From contig JACVCL010000001.1 in NCBI GenBank assembly GCA_016742075.1, positions 62,001-126,000 of the forward strand: a stretch of 64,000 nt of DNA, written 5' to 3'. Each line of letters starts with the position of its first letter. Position 1 is the first letter of the stretch. The position numbers and the translations under genes were made by a program. The notes beneath the pieces are model-generated. The model saw only the letters and a program-made list of their open reading frames with translations, ran no database searches and was not told the DNA's origin. The DNA is from Phycisphaerales bacterium. GTDB taxonomy: Bacteria; Planctomycetota; Phycisphaerae; Phycisphaerales; UBA1924. This document shows, piece after piece, positions 9,456 through 20,996 of this stretch.

Positions 9456-12400
9456 ATGCGGCTCGCCAAACTCACCCTTTCGGGTTTCAAGTCTTTCGCC
9501 GACCGCACCGAGTTCACGTTCGACGCCGCCGTGACGGGCATCGTCGGCCCCAACGGGTGCGGCAAGTCGAACGTCGTCGACGCGGTGAAGTGGGTCCTCG
9601 GCGAGCGATCGGCCAAGAGCCTCCGCGGCTCAGAGATGGCCGACGTCATCTTCTCCGGCTCGGCGGGCCGCAAGCCCAGCGGCCTGGCGAGCGTGACACT
9701 GACGTTTGATAACCCCCTTCTCTCGGAGGCCGAGCTGGCCCTGCGAGAGGCGCGTCGGAAGCTTCGCGATCACGCGGCGGCGCTCGACTCGGCGTCCGCG
9801 GCCGCCGACGCCGCGACGATCGCGCACGAGGACGCCAGCCTGCTCGACGAGGCTTCCGACGCCGGGGCGATGATCGACCGCCACGCCGCGGCCCGGCGGC
9901 ACCTGCCGATCGACGCCGACACCGTCGAGGTGGAGCGTCGCCTGTACCGCGACGGCACCTCCCAGTACCTGATCAATCAGCGCAAGGCCCGGCTCCGCGA
10001 CATCCGCGAGCTATTCATGGACACCGGCGTGGGCGCCGACGCCTACTCGATCATCGAGCAGGGGAAGGTCGACGCCATGCTCCTGGCCAACCCCTACGAG
10101 CGGCGGGTGTTCTTCGAGGAAGCCGCGGGCGTGGCCAAGTTCAAGGCCCGGCGGATCGAGGCGCAGCGCAAGCTCGAACGCGCCGAGACGAACCTGGTGC
10201 GTGCCCGCGAGCAGCTCGAGTCGACCGAGCGCCGGCTGCGGATCGTGAAGGGTCAGGCCGTCAAGGCCCGGCGCTTCAAGGAGCTCGACACCGAACTCCG
10301 TGCCCTCAAGGCCGCGCTCGCCTTTGCGCACTACGACGACCTCCGGCAGAGGCTCGACGGCCTGACGTCGCGGCTGCAGGACCTGGAGTCCGAGCGGATC
10401 AGGTCGGCCCAGCTTCTGGCCGCGTGCGAGCAGGAAAAGCAGGACGCCGAGCTCGTCCGGCACGAGATCATCTCCGCCCAGCAGGGTCTGGAGCGCGAGC
10501 GATCGGCCGCCGAGCACCGCGCGGCCTCCGCGCGGCAGCGCCGGGCGATGTCCGAGTCGGCTCTCGCGGAAGAGCGTCGCCGCCTCTCGGCCGACGAATC
10601 CCGGATCGGTGAGCTGGAGGCTCAGATCGTCGCTCTGACGCGCGATGCCGAGGAGCAGGCCGGTCTGGCCGAGCAGACCACGTCGCTCCTGAATCACGCC
10701 GAGCAGCGGCTGAACGCCGCGGCGACAACGCGGGAGGCGCTCCAAAGAGACCTGACCGACCAGCGATTGAAGCTCGGCGAGGCCCGGGGCTCGGCGGCGA
10801 ACATCGAGCGGGAACGCATCGCGCTGGTCACGCGGGTGGAGTCCGATCGCCGGCGGTTGGCCCAGCTCGCCGAGCAGCAGGCCCGTGCGCAGGCGCGGCT
10901 TTCGGGGATCGAGCGGGAGTCGGCCGATCTCGGCTCCCAGCACGAGGCGGCGTTTTCGCAGGCCGCCGAACGCCGCACCCGCGTCTTGGCCATCGAGGCG
11001 GACCTGGCCCGGCACTCGGCGTCGGCGGCCGATCTCTCGGCCGAGCAGCGGTCTCTGACCGAGCGCCTGAACGAGTCTGAGCAACTCGCGGCACGCCTTG
11101 ATAGTCGGCGCGCGGTGCTCCAGGAGATGGCCGAGCAGCGCGTCGGGCTGGCGGAGTCCGTAAAGGCCGTGCTGGCGCGGCGCGACGACGAGCGCGCCGC
11201 CCGGGCGAGCGACCCGTCCGCGTCGGCCCCGTTCGCGGAGATCATCGCCCCGCTCGCCGAGCTCATCGAGGTCGATCGGTCCGACGCCGTGCCGGTTGAG
11301 GCGGCGCTGGGCTCGGCGCTGCAGGCGCTCGTGGTGCCCAGGCCGGCCGACGCCGGGTTGTCGGCGATGGTCGCGGGCGCGGTCTCGCTGCCGGGGCGCG
11401 TCGCCCTGCTGCCGGTCGAGAGCGCCGCCGAGACGGCACTCGATATCGAGGGCGCCACCCCGCTGTCCGGGCTGGTCCGCACCGACGCGGCCTTCCGCCC
11501 GCTGATCGACCGTCTGCTGGGCCGCACCTTCCTGGTCGAGTCGCTCGACGGGGAGTGGGCCCCCCTGCTCCGTTCGAGGGGCGCCCGCATCGTCACCCGC
11601 GACGGCGCCCTCGTGGAGCCCGACGGACGGGTGGTGCTGGGCCCGATGAGCGGCGGCGGCGGCGAGTCGCAGGGGCTTCTCCAGCGGGCCGCGGAGCTCG
11701 CGGATCTGGAGACCCGCCTGGCCGATCTTTCCACGCGGCTGGATGCCGACCGGAACGCCGCCCGCGACCTCGGCGAGCGTGCCGCGGCGATCAACGCGGC
11801 CATGAGCGAACGCCGGTCGGCACTGGCGGCCGAGCAGCGAGCCCTGGCGGGCGATGAGGCCCGGGTTGAACGTCTGGCCTCCGACGCCAAGCGGCTGGAG
11901 CGCGACCGCACCCAGGCGGCCGACGAGCTCGCGGCCGCCTCGCAGCGCGCCGGGGCCCTCGAGCGCGAGCAGGCCCAGGCCGACGAGCGGGCCCAGAGCC
12001 TTCAGCGGCTGGCCGATGAGCAGAACGCGGTGGTGGCGGAGCTGGAGGCGCAGATCGCCTCGGCCCAGCAGCGTCTGGACACCGCGACCGAGCAGCTGGC
12101 GGCGGCCCGGGTCGAGGCCGGGCAGCTCGGCGAGAAGCTGGCCGGGGCGCGGCGTGAGCTGCGCCGCCTGAACTCGGCGGCTGAAGAGGCGGACCGCGCC
12201 AAGGCCCGCGTGTCCGAGCATCTGGCCCTTGCCCGCGGGAGGCTGGCCGAGCACGAGCGGACAATCGCCGAGGCCGAGGCGGAGGTGGTCTCGTCCACCA
12301 CCGCGTTCGAGCGAGCCGAGGCCGAACTGGCGCCGCTCGCGGCCCGCCTCGACGCCGCGGCCGGCACGCTCTCGCAGCTGGCCGATCGCCTGTCGGCGGC

Positions 12401-13394
12401 GCGGGCCCACGCCGGGCACATCGAACGCGACTGGAACAGCCTCGAAATCTCCAAGCGCGAGCTGGAAGTCCGCCGCGAGCATCTGGAAGACCGCACGCGC
12501 GAGGACATCGCGATCGACCTGGCCGCCGAGTACGACGACTACCGCGCCACCGTCGCCTCGGGCGGGGTGGCCGCGATCGACACCGAGGCCGCGGCGGCCC
12601 AGGCCGAGGCGCTCAAGGACGAGATCCGCAAGCTCGGCAACGTGAACCTTGACGCGATCGACGAAGAATCGCAGCTGGCCACCCGCAACGAGGACCTGAT
12701 CCGGCAGGTGGCGGATATCGACAGCGCCCGCGAGCAGCTCGCGTCGCTGATCCAGCGGCTGTCGGACGCGTCTCGCGATCGCTTCCGCGAGGCTTTCGAG
12801 AAGATCGCGGAGCACTTCTCGGGCGACTCGGGCATGTTCCGCAAGCTCTTCGGCGGCGGCCGGGCTGAGGTGCGACTGATCCCGATGCCCGACACCGGCG
12901 AGGTGGACTGGCTCGAGTCGGGCGTCGAGGTCACGGCCAAGCCGCCGGGCAAGGAGCCCCGATCCATCAGCCAGCTTTCGGGCGGAGAGAAGACGATGAC
13001 CGCCGTGGCGCTGCTGCTCTCGATCTTCCAGAGCAAGCCCTCGCCGTTCTGCATCCTCGACGAGGTTGACGCCGCGCTCGACGATTCGAACGTCGGCCGC
13101 TTCGCCGGCATCATCCGGCAGTTCCTCGATCAGTGCCACTTCATCGTCATCACCCACAACAAGAAGACGATGCAGGCGGCCGACCAGCTGTACGGCGTGA
13201 CGATGCAGGAACGCGGCGTGTCCAAGCGCGTGGCCGTCCGGTTCGATCAGGTCCGCGAGGACGGGCACATCGACGGTGCCGCCGCGGGCGGCGATCCGGC
13301 GACGGCGCCTGCCGAGGCGTCGGCGGGCCAGGCCTCAGCGATCATCGAGCCACGACCGCGCCGGAGAAAGTCGGCCCCGATCCAGGCATCCTGA
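9456..13394 (+). CDS. smc: Chromosome segregation protein SMC
   Basis: [40 protein letters not shown], hinge region, [35 protein letters not shown]. Confidence 0.96.
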   Translation: MRLAKLTLSGFKSFADRTEFTFDAAVTGIVGPNGCGKSNVVDAVKWVLGERSAKSLRGSEMADVIFSGSAGRKPSGLASVTLTFDNPLLSEAELALREARRKLRDHAAALDSASAAADAATIAHEDASLLDEASDAGAMIDRHAAARRHLPIDADTVEVERRLYRDGTSQYLINQRKARLRDIRELFMDTGVGADAYSIIEQGKVDAMLLANPYERRVFFEEAAGVAKFKARRIEAQRKLERAETNLVRAREQLESTERRLRIVKGQAVKARRFKELDTELRALKAALAFAHYDDLRQRLDGLTSRLQDLESERIRSAQLLAACEQEKQDAELVRHEIISAQQGLERERSAAEHRAASARQRRAMSESALAEERRRLSADESRIGELEAQIVALTRDAEEQAGLAEQTTSLLNHAEQRLNAAATTREALQRDLTDQRLKLGEARGSAANIERERIALVTRVESDRRRLAQLAEQQARAQARLSGIERESADLGSQHEAAFSQAAERRTRVLAIEADLARHSASAADLSAEQRSLTERLNESEQLAARLDSRRAVLQEMAEQRVGLAESVKAVLARRDDERAARASDPSASAPFAEIIAPLAELIEVDRSDAVPVEAALGSALQALVVPRPADAGLSAMVAGAVSLPGRVALLPVESAAETALDIEGATPLSGLVRTDAAFRPLIDRLLGRTFLVESLDGEWAPLLRSRGARIVTRDGALVEPDGRVVLGPMSGGGGESQGLLQRAAELADLETRLADLSTRLDADRNAARDLGERAAAINAAMSERRSALAAEQRALAGDEARVERLASDAKRLERDRTQAADELAAASQRAGALEREQAQADERAQSLQRLADEQNAVVAELEAQIASAQQRLDTATEQLAAARVEAGQLGEKLAGARRELRRLNSAAEEADRAKARVSEHLALARGRLAEHERTIAEAEAEVVSSTTAFERAEAELAPLAARLDAAAGTLSQLADRLSAARAHAGHIERDWNSLEISKRELEVRREHLEDRTREDIAIDLAAEYDDYRATVASGGVAAIDTEAAAAQAEALKDEIRKLGNVNLDAIDEESQLATRNEDLIRQVADIDSAREQLASLIQRLSDASRDRFREAFEKIAEHFSGDSGMFRKLFGGGRAEVRLIPMPDTGEVDWLESGVEVTAKPPGKEPRSISQLSGGEKTMTAVALLLSIFQSKPSPFCILDEVDAALDDSNVGRFAGIIRQFLDQCHFIVITHNKKTMQAADQLYGVTMQERGVSKRVAVRFDQVREDGHIDGAAAGGDPATAPAEASAGQASAIIEPRPRRRKSAPIQAS

Positions 13395-13435
13395 GAAGGC
13401 CCCTCCGCCGGGTTGCGCACCGGCCAGCGGCCGCT

Positions 13436-14146
13436 TTACTTGGCGACGGCTTCAGCGGGCGTGAGCACGAAGGTGGGGCCCGGCACGCCGCCGAGCGCTC
13501 GGATGGCGTCCTGGATCTCGCGGTCATTGGGGGCCAGGGAGAGCGCCATGCGGTACCGCTCCATCGCCCGAGCCTTGTCGCCGACCGACTGGTAGAAGTC
13601 GGCCAGAAGATACTGCGGGGCCAGGGACCGGCCCTTGTCGACCTCGGCCGCCCGGAGCAGGGCCCGCTCGGCCTCGTCGTGATCGCCCGCGGCCGTCAGG
13701 TACTGCCCGAGGAGCATCCAGTCCTGCGCGCGGTTCCGCGTCTGGGCGCCGCTCCGCAGCTCGGCGGTCATCGACTGGAGGTCTCCGGACCCCAGCATCG
13801 AGGTGGCGAGTCCCTTGATGGTGTCGCGGTCATTGGGCTTGACCGTGTAAATCTGCTCCCAGTGCTCTCGGGCCAGGGCAAACTTCTGCTGCTTCATCAG
13901 CGACCGCGCCAGCCGGGCACGGTCGTCGATGTCGCCGGGCTCGCGCCGGACCAACTCGCGGTACTCACCCTCCGCGGCGGCCCAGTCGCTGCGCCACATG
14001 GCCCGCTCGCCCGACTCGCGGACCACGTGCGAGGCCCGCTGCTGCTGGCAGGCGGGGAGGGCGGACAGGGCGAGGACAAGGGCGGCAGCAAGGGTTCGGC
14101 GGCTCATGGTCGTCTCCGGATGGGTCGCAAGGGTAGTGTACGGCAA
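13436..14146 (-). CDS. Tetratricopeptide-repeat lipoprotein (start possibly downstream at MSRRTL)
   Basis: MSRRTLAAALVLALSALPACQQQ lipobox and TPR-like repeats. Confidence 0.75.
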   Translation of the reverse strand: MPYTTLATHPETTMSRRTLAAALVLALSALPACQQQRASHVVRESGERAMWRSDWAAAEGEYRELVRREPGDIDDRARLARSLMKQQKFALAREHWEQIYTVKPNDRDTIKGLATSMLGSGDLQSMTAELRSGAQTRNRAQDWMLLGQYLTAAGDHDEAERALLRAAEVDKGRSLAPQYLLADFYQSVGDKARAMERYRMALSLAPNDREIQDAIRALGGVPGPTFVLTPAEAVAK

Positions 14147-14238
14147 AGCGTTCGGACGATGAATGTCGGCCGCCCTCGCGATGGGCGCTCAGAGTTGGCG
14201 TCCGGATCCTCGCCGCCGCTGTTTTCCACAACCGCCCG

Positions 14239-14639
14239 TGAACCCCCTGGTCGTCCTCAGACACGATCTGCCCCCGGTGTCCGCCGCTCAGCCCGGCGGC
14301 CACCACTACGACGTGCTGCTGTCCCGGCTTGCCGAGCCGGCCGACCCCGATCAGCGCGTTCTGATGGCCTGGCGGATCGCGGCCGCGGTGTGGAAGAAGG
14401 GCCCGTTCGTCCGCGAGTTCGAGGCCGAGCGCATGCCCGACCACCGGGCGGCGTACCTTGAGTACGAGGGCGAGATCTCCGGCGGCCGCGGCACCGTCAG
14501 GCGGGTGCTCACCGCCTCCTGCGCCATCGACGAGGACGGCCCGAGCGTCGTGCGGATCCGCGTCGGGGTCGGGCCTGTCGTCCGATCGGTCGTCGGCACG
14601 CTGGTGTCCGGCGACCGCTGGCGCTTTGTCGTCGCCTAG
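14239..14639 (+). CDS. Conserved hypothetical protein
   Basis: ORF with GTG start (VNPLVVLRHDLPPVSAAQPGGHHYDVLLSRL...); consistent coding bias, no family recognised. Confidence 0.6.
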
Positions 14640-14703
14640 CGCCCGGCCGCCCGTTCGTCACTGCCCCGAGCCCCGTTCCCCCCAAGCGAGCGACCAGACC
14701 CAC

Positions 14704-16542
14704 GTGTGCGGCATCCTCGGCATTCTCGCGGCGTCCGGCCGCCAGCCTTCGGTGAGCGGAGACGCCGCGGCGCGTCTCCGTGACCGGCTGGCCCACCGGG
14801 GTCCCGATGCCTGCGGGGTGTTCGAATCCTCTCAGATCGTGCTGGCCCACCGGCGGCTGAAGGTCGTCGATCTGTCGGAGGCCGGCGCTCAGCCGATGCG
14901 CGGTGAGCGATTCGTCATCGTGTACAACGGTGAGCTCTACAACGACGCGGAAGTCCGTGCCGAGCTTGGGTCGTTGGGCGCCAGGTTCCACTCAGCATCC
15001 GATACCGAGACGATCCTGCGGGCGTGGGAGCTGTGGGGACGTGGCTGCCTGCCGCGGCTCCGGGGAATGTACGCCCTGGCGGTGTGGGACCGGCTGGAGC
15101 ACCGGCTCACGCTCGCCCGTGATCCGCTGGGAATCAAGCCGCTGTACTACGCCATGGCGGGGGCCGACGAACTGGTCTTTGCCAGTGAGATTCCGGCCCT
15201 GCTCGGTCATCCGCGCATCAAGCCGCGGCCCAATCCGTGGATGGTCTCGGCGTACCTGACGACCATCCGCACGGTGCTGGGGGAGCACACGCTCTTCGAG
15301 GGCGTGCACGCCGTGAAACCGGCGGAGTGGATCGACGTCGACGCCTCGCGGCCGGAGAGCCTGGCCGTAAGCCGTGGCATCCACTGGACCGGCCCCCGGG
15401 TCCGGGCCGACACCACGCTCTCGGACGGCGCGGGGATCGTGCGGAACGCGGTGCAGCAGTCGGTAAGAGCGCACCTCCGGTCGGACGTTCCGGTGTGCTG
15501 CCTGCTCTCGGGCGGACTCGACAGCACGATCATCGCGACCGAGGCCGCGGGCCCCCTTCGCGGCGGCGGACCGGTTCGGACATTCGCGGCGGGCGCCGCC
15601 GACACGGGCGACAACAACGACCTCGACTTCGCCCGCTTCGTCGCCTCGCGACTGGGCACGCGCCACGCCGAAGCCGTGGTGACCCGGGAGCTGTTCGCCG
15701 AGCGTTGGGCGTGGATGGTCAGTCGCCTTGGCGTGCCGCTGAGCACGCCGAATGAGGTGGCGATCCACGCGGTCTCCGAGCGGCTCAGGGCCGACGGCTG
15801 TGTCGTCACGCTCAGCGGCGAGGGGGCCGACGAGCTGCTGGGCGGGTACGAGCTGCCCCTGACCGGGGCGTCGCAGTACCTCGCCGAGCGAGCGGCCGGC
15901 CGGGACCCTCGCCCGGCGGGTGCGTTCGAACTGGCGTTCAACGGCTGGATGACCGGGGAGGTCAAGGCTTCGTTGCTCACTGAGACGGCCTGGCGGTCGG
16001 CCGAGGCCGACGCACGGCTGCAGGTTTGGGCCAAAGAGGAGTTCGCCCGCGCCGCCGAAGAGACGGGGAGCGAGGATCTCTCGGCGCATCTTCGCTTCCA
16101 GCGGCGCGTCAATCTCACCGGCCTTCTCCAGCGGCTTGACACCGCCACCATGCTCGCCGGCGTCGAAGGGCGAACGCCGTTCGCCGATGCCACGGTGGCC
16201 GAGGCTTGCGAGGCGCTGCCGATGGCGTGCAAGTTCCTCGCGTCCCCGGCGGGAGCCGGCGCGGTGCCGGGGCCGGCGGCCGCGGCTCAGACGAAGCTGG
16301 CCCTCCGGGCGGCCTTCGCCGACCGCGTGGCCCCCGAGGTCCTCAGCCGGCCGAAAGCCAGCTTCCCCCTGCCGTTCCAGGAGTGGGTTGCCGACAGCGC
16401 CGCCGGGCTCTGCGGATCGGGCTTCGCCCGGGCGTGGCTGCGCGACGGCGCCGCCGAGCTGCTCGCCGCCCGGGCGAGCGAGCACTGGAACCTGCTGTGG
16501 CCGATGATCAACCTGGCCAGGTGGTGGGCCCGGTGGTGGTGA
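14704..16542 (+). CDS. asnB: Asparagine synthase (glutamine-hydrolysing)
   Basis: GTG start gives (M)CGILGIL with Cys2 nucleophile; HRGPDACGVF, YNGELYND, LLSGGLDSTIIA, SGEGADELLGGY. Confidence 0.92.
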   Translation: MCGILGILAASGRQPSVSGDAAARLRDRLAHRGPDACGVFESSQIVLAHRRLKVVDLSEAGAQPMRGERFVIVYNGELYNDAEVRAELGSLGARFHSASDTETILRAWELWGRGCLPRLRGMYALAVWDRLEHRLTLARDPLGIKPLYYAMAGADELVFASEIPALLGHPRIKPRPNPWMVSAYLTTIRTVLGEHTLFEGVHAVKPAEWIDVDASRPESLAVSRGIHWTGPRVRADTTLSDGAGIVRNAVQQSVRAHLRSDVPVCCLLSGGLDSTIIATEAAGPLRGGGPVRTFAAGAADTGDNNDLDFARFVASRLGTRHAEAVVTRELFAERWAWMVSRLGVPLSTPNEVAIHAVSERLRADGCVVTLSGEGADELLGGYELPLTGASQYLAERAAGRDPRPAGAFELAFNGWMTGEVKASLLTETAWRSAEADARLQVWAKEEFARAAEETGSEDLSAHLRFQRRVNLTGLLQRLDTATMLAGVEGRTPFADATVAEACEALPMACKFLASPAGAGAVPGPAAAAQTKLALRAAFADRVAPEVLSRPKASFPLPFQEWVADSAAGLCGSGFARAWLRDGAAELLAARASEHWNLLWPMINLARWWARWW

Positions 16543-16587
16543 GGCCCGCGGGGCCGCCCGGCCAGGCCGAGGGCACGCGGAAGCGGA

Positions 16588-17667
16588 TTACTTGTCGGAA
16601 GGCGTGAGGTCGATCACGACAGGAGAGTGGTCGCTCGCGTACCCGGGCGGGGTGGGCGTGGTCCGCCAGTCCATCTCGGCCGGCCGCTGGGGGGTGGCGA
16701 GGATGAAGGCCGAACCCGGCACGTACTCCTTGAATACCGCGGCGTTGAGCAGCACGAAGTCGATCGTCCGGCCCGAGGCGTGGCTGATGAACGCCGTGTC
16801 CTTGGGCTTGCGGCCTTCCGCCAGAGGATCGACGAGGCCGGCCCGCTTGTATTCGAGCACCGACTGGGCGTTGGGGGTGGCGTTGAAGTCGCCCAGCACG
16901 ACGATGTTCCGCTCGGGGCTCTCCTTCTGCATCGACACGACGATGTCGGTGAGCGCCTTGGCCTCGGCCTCGCGCCACCAGTCGTTCCTCGCGCCCGACT
17001 TCTGGTGCACCACGATCAGTGTCAGTTCGTAAGGCTTGGCTTCGTCGGACTTGCCGGGGATGTCGATGGTCACGCACAGCGGCGACCGGCGCCAGCGCAT
17101 CGGCTTGCCGGCGCTTTGATTCGGGCGGCCGTCGATTTCCCCCGGCTGGGGGCCGCCGATGATCCGGTCGGGCCAGATCTTCGCCTCGACGATCGGGTAA
17201 CGGGAGAGCACGGCCTGCTCGATGCCCCGCTCGTCGCCGACGTCGAGAGAGAGGATGTGGTCGTAGCCCAGCCCCTTGAGGTACGTGTCGCGGAAGTGCT
17301 TGAGCGTCTCGATCGACTCGACTTCCTGAAGGCCGATCACATCCGCATCGAGGCGGCGGATGGCCTCGGCCACCGCCGCCTTCTCGGAGTCGGGCTTGAC
17401 CGAGCGTGCATCGTCGGACTGCCCGGTGTAGGCCGGCGAGTCGATGTGATCGAAGAGGTTCTCGACGTTGTACGACACCACACGGATGGCCCCCGCTGCC
17501 TTGGGTTTGGGCTCGCGGATGCCCGTCCGGAACGCCGCGGGCGTGGTGGACACCGGGGCCTCGGCCTTGGGCGCCACCGGGGCCGCGGGCTGCCCCAGGC
17601 ACACGGGCCACGCGGCCAGACCGAGGAGAACCGCCACCGACAGCGAGAGCGTCTTCAGACGGGGCAT
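16588..17667 (-). CDS. Secreted endonuclease/exonuclease/phosphatase family protein
   Basis: Signal peptide, VVSYNVENLFDHID, DVIGLQEVES, VVLGDFNATPN, ASDHSPVVIDL. Confidence 0.9.
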   Translation of the reverse strand: MPRLKTLSLSVAVLLGLAAWPVCLGQPAAPVAPKAEAPVSTTPAAFRTGIREPKPKAAGAIRVVSYNVENLFDHIDSPAYTGQSDDARSVKPDSEKAAVAEAIRRLDADVIGLQEVESIETLKHFRDTYLKGLGYDHILSLDVGDERGIEQAVLSRYPIVEAKIWPDRIIGGPQPGEIDGRPNQSAGKPMRWRRSPLCVTIDIPGKSDEAKPYELTLIVVHQKSGARNDWWREAEAKALTDIVVSMQKESPERNIVVLGDFNATPNAQSVLEYKRAGLVDPLAEGRKPKDTAFISHASGRTIDFVLLNAAVFKEYVPGSAFILATPQRPAEMDWRTTPTPPGYASDHSPVVIDLTPSDK

Positions 17668-17953
17668 GCGAGACTCCGATGAGGATTGGTCTCAGACCGA
17701 AGCAGCGCGATAATAACGGCGGTCGATGCTCGGTGTCCGGTAGGGGCGAAGGTGGGGATTCGAGCAGCCCAGGTTCCCCGGGAGGAATCTCCACCACCAT
17801 TGCCGGGGGTTCTCGGACGACGGGGAACGCCCCGGGCGTCGGGTGGTCGATACACGGTTGGCGTCCGTCGACCAATGCGACGGGCGACACCGGGCGGGAC
17901 GCCCGGCGTCGAGTGCCCGCCCGAGGCCGGAGGCCGCTCGAAAGGACGTGTCT

Positions 17954-18166
17954 ATGCCCGGCCGACGGTCCTCGCCCGCCCAGTTCCGATGCGCCCTGCT
18001 CGCCGCCGCGGGCCTCTTGGCGTGCGCGAGCGGGTGTGTGCGGGAACCGACCCGTCGCCTGACGCTCGAGCGTCCGGTGATCGACGCCAAGCCCGAGGTG
18101 CTCGTGGTCGACCTGCCACGGAGCCCCCGTCCGACCCTCGCCAACGCCCCCGACGAAGCACCCTGA
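17954..18166 (+). CDS. Small putative lipoprotein
   Basis: MPGRRSSPAQFRCALLAAAGLLACASGC lipobox; short ORF. Confidence 0.5.
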   Translation: MPGRRSSPAQFRCALLAAAGLLACASGCVREPTRRLTLERPVIDAKPEVLVVDLPRSPRPTLANAPDEAP

Positions 18167-18214
18167 GCCGCCGGCGGCACACCCCGGTTAGCATGACGGC
18201 CGAGCAGAGGCCGC

Positions 18215-19093
18215 ATGCCCAACCCCCCGAGCAACCCAGGCCCCGGCCCCAGCGCCGGCCGAGCGTTCGAACCAACGATCGTCACCGATCTGCGCAATCG
18301 CCTCACGTACGGCTCATACCTTGCGCTCGACGAGCTGCTCTCGGCCCAACGACCCCTGAGCCGGCCGGAGCACCACGACGAGCTGCTGTTCATCATCCAG
18401 CACCAGACGTCTGAATTGTGGATGAAGCTCGTGATCCACGAGCTTCGCTCGGCCATCGACCACGTCCGTCATGACCGGCTCGACCCCTGCTTCAAGATCC
18501 TCGCCCGCGTGAAGCAGATTCAGCGCCAGCTCTTCGATCAGTGGAGCGTGCTGGAGACGCTCACGCCCACCGAGTACGCGCAATTCCGCGGCGTCCTCGG
18601 CCCGGCCTCCGGGTTCCAGAGCAGCCAGTACCGCACGATCGAGTTCCTCCTCGGCAACAAGGACGCCAGTGCCCTGCGGGTGTTCGCGCACGACCCGCCC
18701 ACCCTCGCCAACCTCGAACGAGATCTGGTTTCGCCGAGTCTCTACGACGAGTTTCTGCGGTGGCTCGCCCGCCATGGCCTGCCCATACCCCCGGAGTGCA
18801 CCGATCGGGACTGGGCACGGCCGTACGCCGCGCATCCCGGCGTGATCGCCGTGTTCAAGACGGTGTACGAGCATCCGGCCGAGCACTGGAACGCCTACGA
18901 GATGGCCGAGAAACTGGTGGATGTCGAAGAGGCGTTCACGATGTGGCGCTGCCGGCACGTGAAGACCGTCGAGCGCATCATCGGATTCAAGCCGGGCACC
19001 GGGGGCTCGAGCGGCGTGCCGTTCCTCCGCGCCGCGATCGAGACCCGGCTGTTTCCCGAGCTGTGGGACGTCCGCACCGAGATCGGCCGATGA
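18215..19093 (+). CDS. kynA: Tryptophan 2,3-dioxygenase
   Basis: [77 protein letters not shown]. Confidence 0.96.
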   Translation: MPNPPSNPGPGPSAGRAFEPTIVTDLRNRLTYGSYLALDELLSAQRPLSRPEHHDELLFIIQHQTSELWMKLVIHELRSAIDHVRHDRLDPCFKILARVKQIQRQLFDQWSVLETLTPTEYAQFRGVLGPASGFQSSQYRTIEFLLGNKDASALRVFAHDPPTLANLERDLVSPSLYDEFLRWLARHGLPIPPECTDRDWARPYAAHPGVIAVFKTVYEHPAEHWNAYEMAEKLVDVEEAFTMWRCRHVKTVERIIGFKPGTGGSSGVPFLRAAIETRLFPELWDVRTEIGR

Positions 19094-20361
19094 CCCCTAC
19101 CACCCACGCCGTCGCCACCGCCCCGCCATCGGCCGCAGACGCCATCGCCGCCGCGGTGGCCGCGATGGGACCGGGGCCTCTGGAGGAGTCCTCTCTGCGT
19201 CGGCATGTCTTCCCGCTCTTCTCGCGGGTGCTGCGGCGTTCGGAGATCTATCTGGCGAACCACTCGCTGGGGCGCCCGCCCGATCGCATGGCCGAGGACC
19301 TCCGCCGCTTCGCCGACCTGTGGTACGCCGACATGGACGCCGCGTGGGCCGACTGGCAAGCCACGATCGATCACTTCCGGGCGGGAATCGCCCGCCTGAT
19401 CGGCACGGCGCGTTGGGACTGCGTATTGCCGAAGACCGCCGCGGGCCAGGGCCTCCGGGCGGTTCTGAACGCGCTCACGCCGCGCGACCCCGGGGGTGTG
19501 CTGCACGTGGTGGCCACTCGGGGGGAGTTCGACGCCGTCGACTTCATCCTCAAGACCTACACCCGCAAGGGCCGCGCCCGTGTGGCCTGGGTGGAGCCCG
19601 ATGGCCGCGGCGTCTTCCACCCGGAGGCCGTCGAGAAGCACGTGCACGCGCTCGGTCCCCGGCTGGACCTGGCCGTCGTCTCGCCTGTCTTCTACGCCAC
19701 CGGCCAGATGCTGCAGGGCCTCAACCGCATCATCAGCGCCGCCCACCGCGAAGGCGGCCTGGTCATGCTCGACATGTACCACTCCGCCGGGGTGCTGCCC
19801 ACCGAGTTCGACCGCTCGGGGGCCGACTTCGCGATCGGCGGCTCGTACAAGTACACCCGCGGCGGGCCCGGTGCAGGATGGCTGGCGCTGGCGCCGCGGC
19901 ACGTGGAGGGGCCGGGGGCGCTCACCACCCTCGACACCGGGTGGTTTGCCAAGAAAGGGCACTTCGACTTCGCCCGGCCCGACGAGCCCGAGTTCGCCGA
20001 GGGCGGGAACGCCTGGCTCGAGGGCACGCCACCCGCGGTGCTCGCGTACCAGGCCAAGGCGGGGCTCGACTTCACGCTCGCCATCGGGGTCGGCCGCCTC
20101 CGCAACTACTCGCTGACGCAGCTCGGCCGGCTGCGGGCGCTGTTGGCCGAGCGCGGGGTGCCCGTCCGCGACGTCGGCGAGCACGGGGCGTTCGTCACGG
20201 TGCCGGCGCGCGACAACGACGGCGCGGCCTTCGCCGGCCGGCTGAAGGCTCTGGGCGTGAACACCGACGCTCGCCTGGGCCATGTCCGCCTGTGCCCGGA
20301 CGTCCTGACCACTGAGGCCGAGCTCCGCGCCGCCGCGGACGCCGTGGCCAAGGCCCGTTGA
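19090..20361 (+). CDS. kynU: Kynureninase (PLP-dependent)
   Basis: [32 protein letters not shown]-lysine context, ATGA overlap with kynA stop. Confidence 0.88.
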   Translation: MTPTTHAVATAPPSAADAIAAAVAAMGPGPLEESSLRRHVFPLFSRVLRRSEIYLANHSLGRPPDRMAEDLRRFADLWYADMDAAWADWQATIDHFRAGIARLIGTARWDCVLPKTAAGQGLRAVLNALTPRDPGGVLHVVATRGEFDAVDFILKTYTRKGRARVAWVEPDGRGVFHPEAVEKHVHALGPRLDLAVVSPVFYATGQMLQGLNRIISAAHREGGLVMLDMYHSAGVLPTEFDRSGADFAIGGSYKYTRGGPGAGWLALAPRHVEGPGALTTLDTGWFAKKGHFDFARPDEPEFAEGGNAWLEGTPPAVLAYQAKAGLDFTLAIGVGRLRNYSLTQLGRLRALLAERGVPVRDVGEHGAFVTVPARDNDGAAFAGRLKALGVNTDARLGHVRLCPDVLTTEAELRAAADAVAKAR

Positions 20362-20368
20362 CCACGCC

Positions 20369-20992
20369 ATGACCATCTTCGACATCAGTTCCCCCATCAG
20401 CCCCGAGCTGGCCGTGTGGCCCGGCGATGCGCCGGTGCGCCGTGAGGTGCACGCCGAGATCGCACGCGGGTCCATCGTCACCGTCTCCAGTTACCACGCC
20501 TCGCTGCACGTGGGCACCCACGCCGACGCACCCTCCCACTACGGCCGCAACGGCCTGACCATAGAGCAGCTGCCGCTGGGCCGATTCATGGGCCGCTGCC
20601 GCGTGGTCGATGTCGCGTGCGGGGCCGGTGTCCGAATCGTGCCCCCGATGCTGCGCGGGCCCGTCGACACCGAACGCGTGCTTCTCAAGACCGGCACCTA
20701 CCCCGATCACCGCGTCTTCAGCCGTGATTTCGCGGCGCCATCGCCCGAACTGATCGATCATCTGGCCGACCGCGGCGTGACGCTCATCGGCGTGGACACC
20801 CCGAGCGTCGATCTGTTCACCGACAAGCAGCTCGTGACCCATGCCGCGTGCCTGCGCCGCGGGATGCTGATTCTCGAAGGGCTGCGGCTCGCCGAGGTTC
20901 CGGCGGGTGTCTACCGCCTCGTCGCGCTTCCGCTGAAGATCGTCGGGGGCGATGGCTCGCCCGTGCGGGCGGTGCTGCTGCCCGACGCGTGA
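20369..20992 (+). CDS. kynB: Cyclase-family kynurenine formamidase
   Basis: DISSPISPELAVWPGD, HVGTHADAPSHYG metal-binding motif, GVDTPSVD; adjacent to kynA-kynU. Confidence 0.9.
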   Translation: MTIFDISSPISPELAVWPGDAPVRREVHAEIARGSIVTVSSYHASLHVGTHADAPSHYGRNGLTIEQLPLGRFMGRCRVVDVACGAGVRIVPPMLRGPVDTERVLLKTGTYPDHRVFSRDFAAPSPELIDHLADRGVTLIGVDTPSVDLFTDKQLVTHAACLRRGMLILEGLRLAEVPAGVYRLVALPLKIVGGDGSPVRAVLLPDA

Positions 20993-20996
20993 TCCG

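Noticed and set aside
10011-13268. 1085-aa minus-strand ORF opposite smc
   Set aside because: Antisense to the clear SMC gene; residue composition typical of GC3-driven reverse-frame openness, no motifs.
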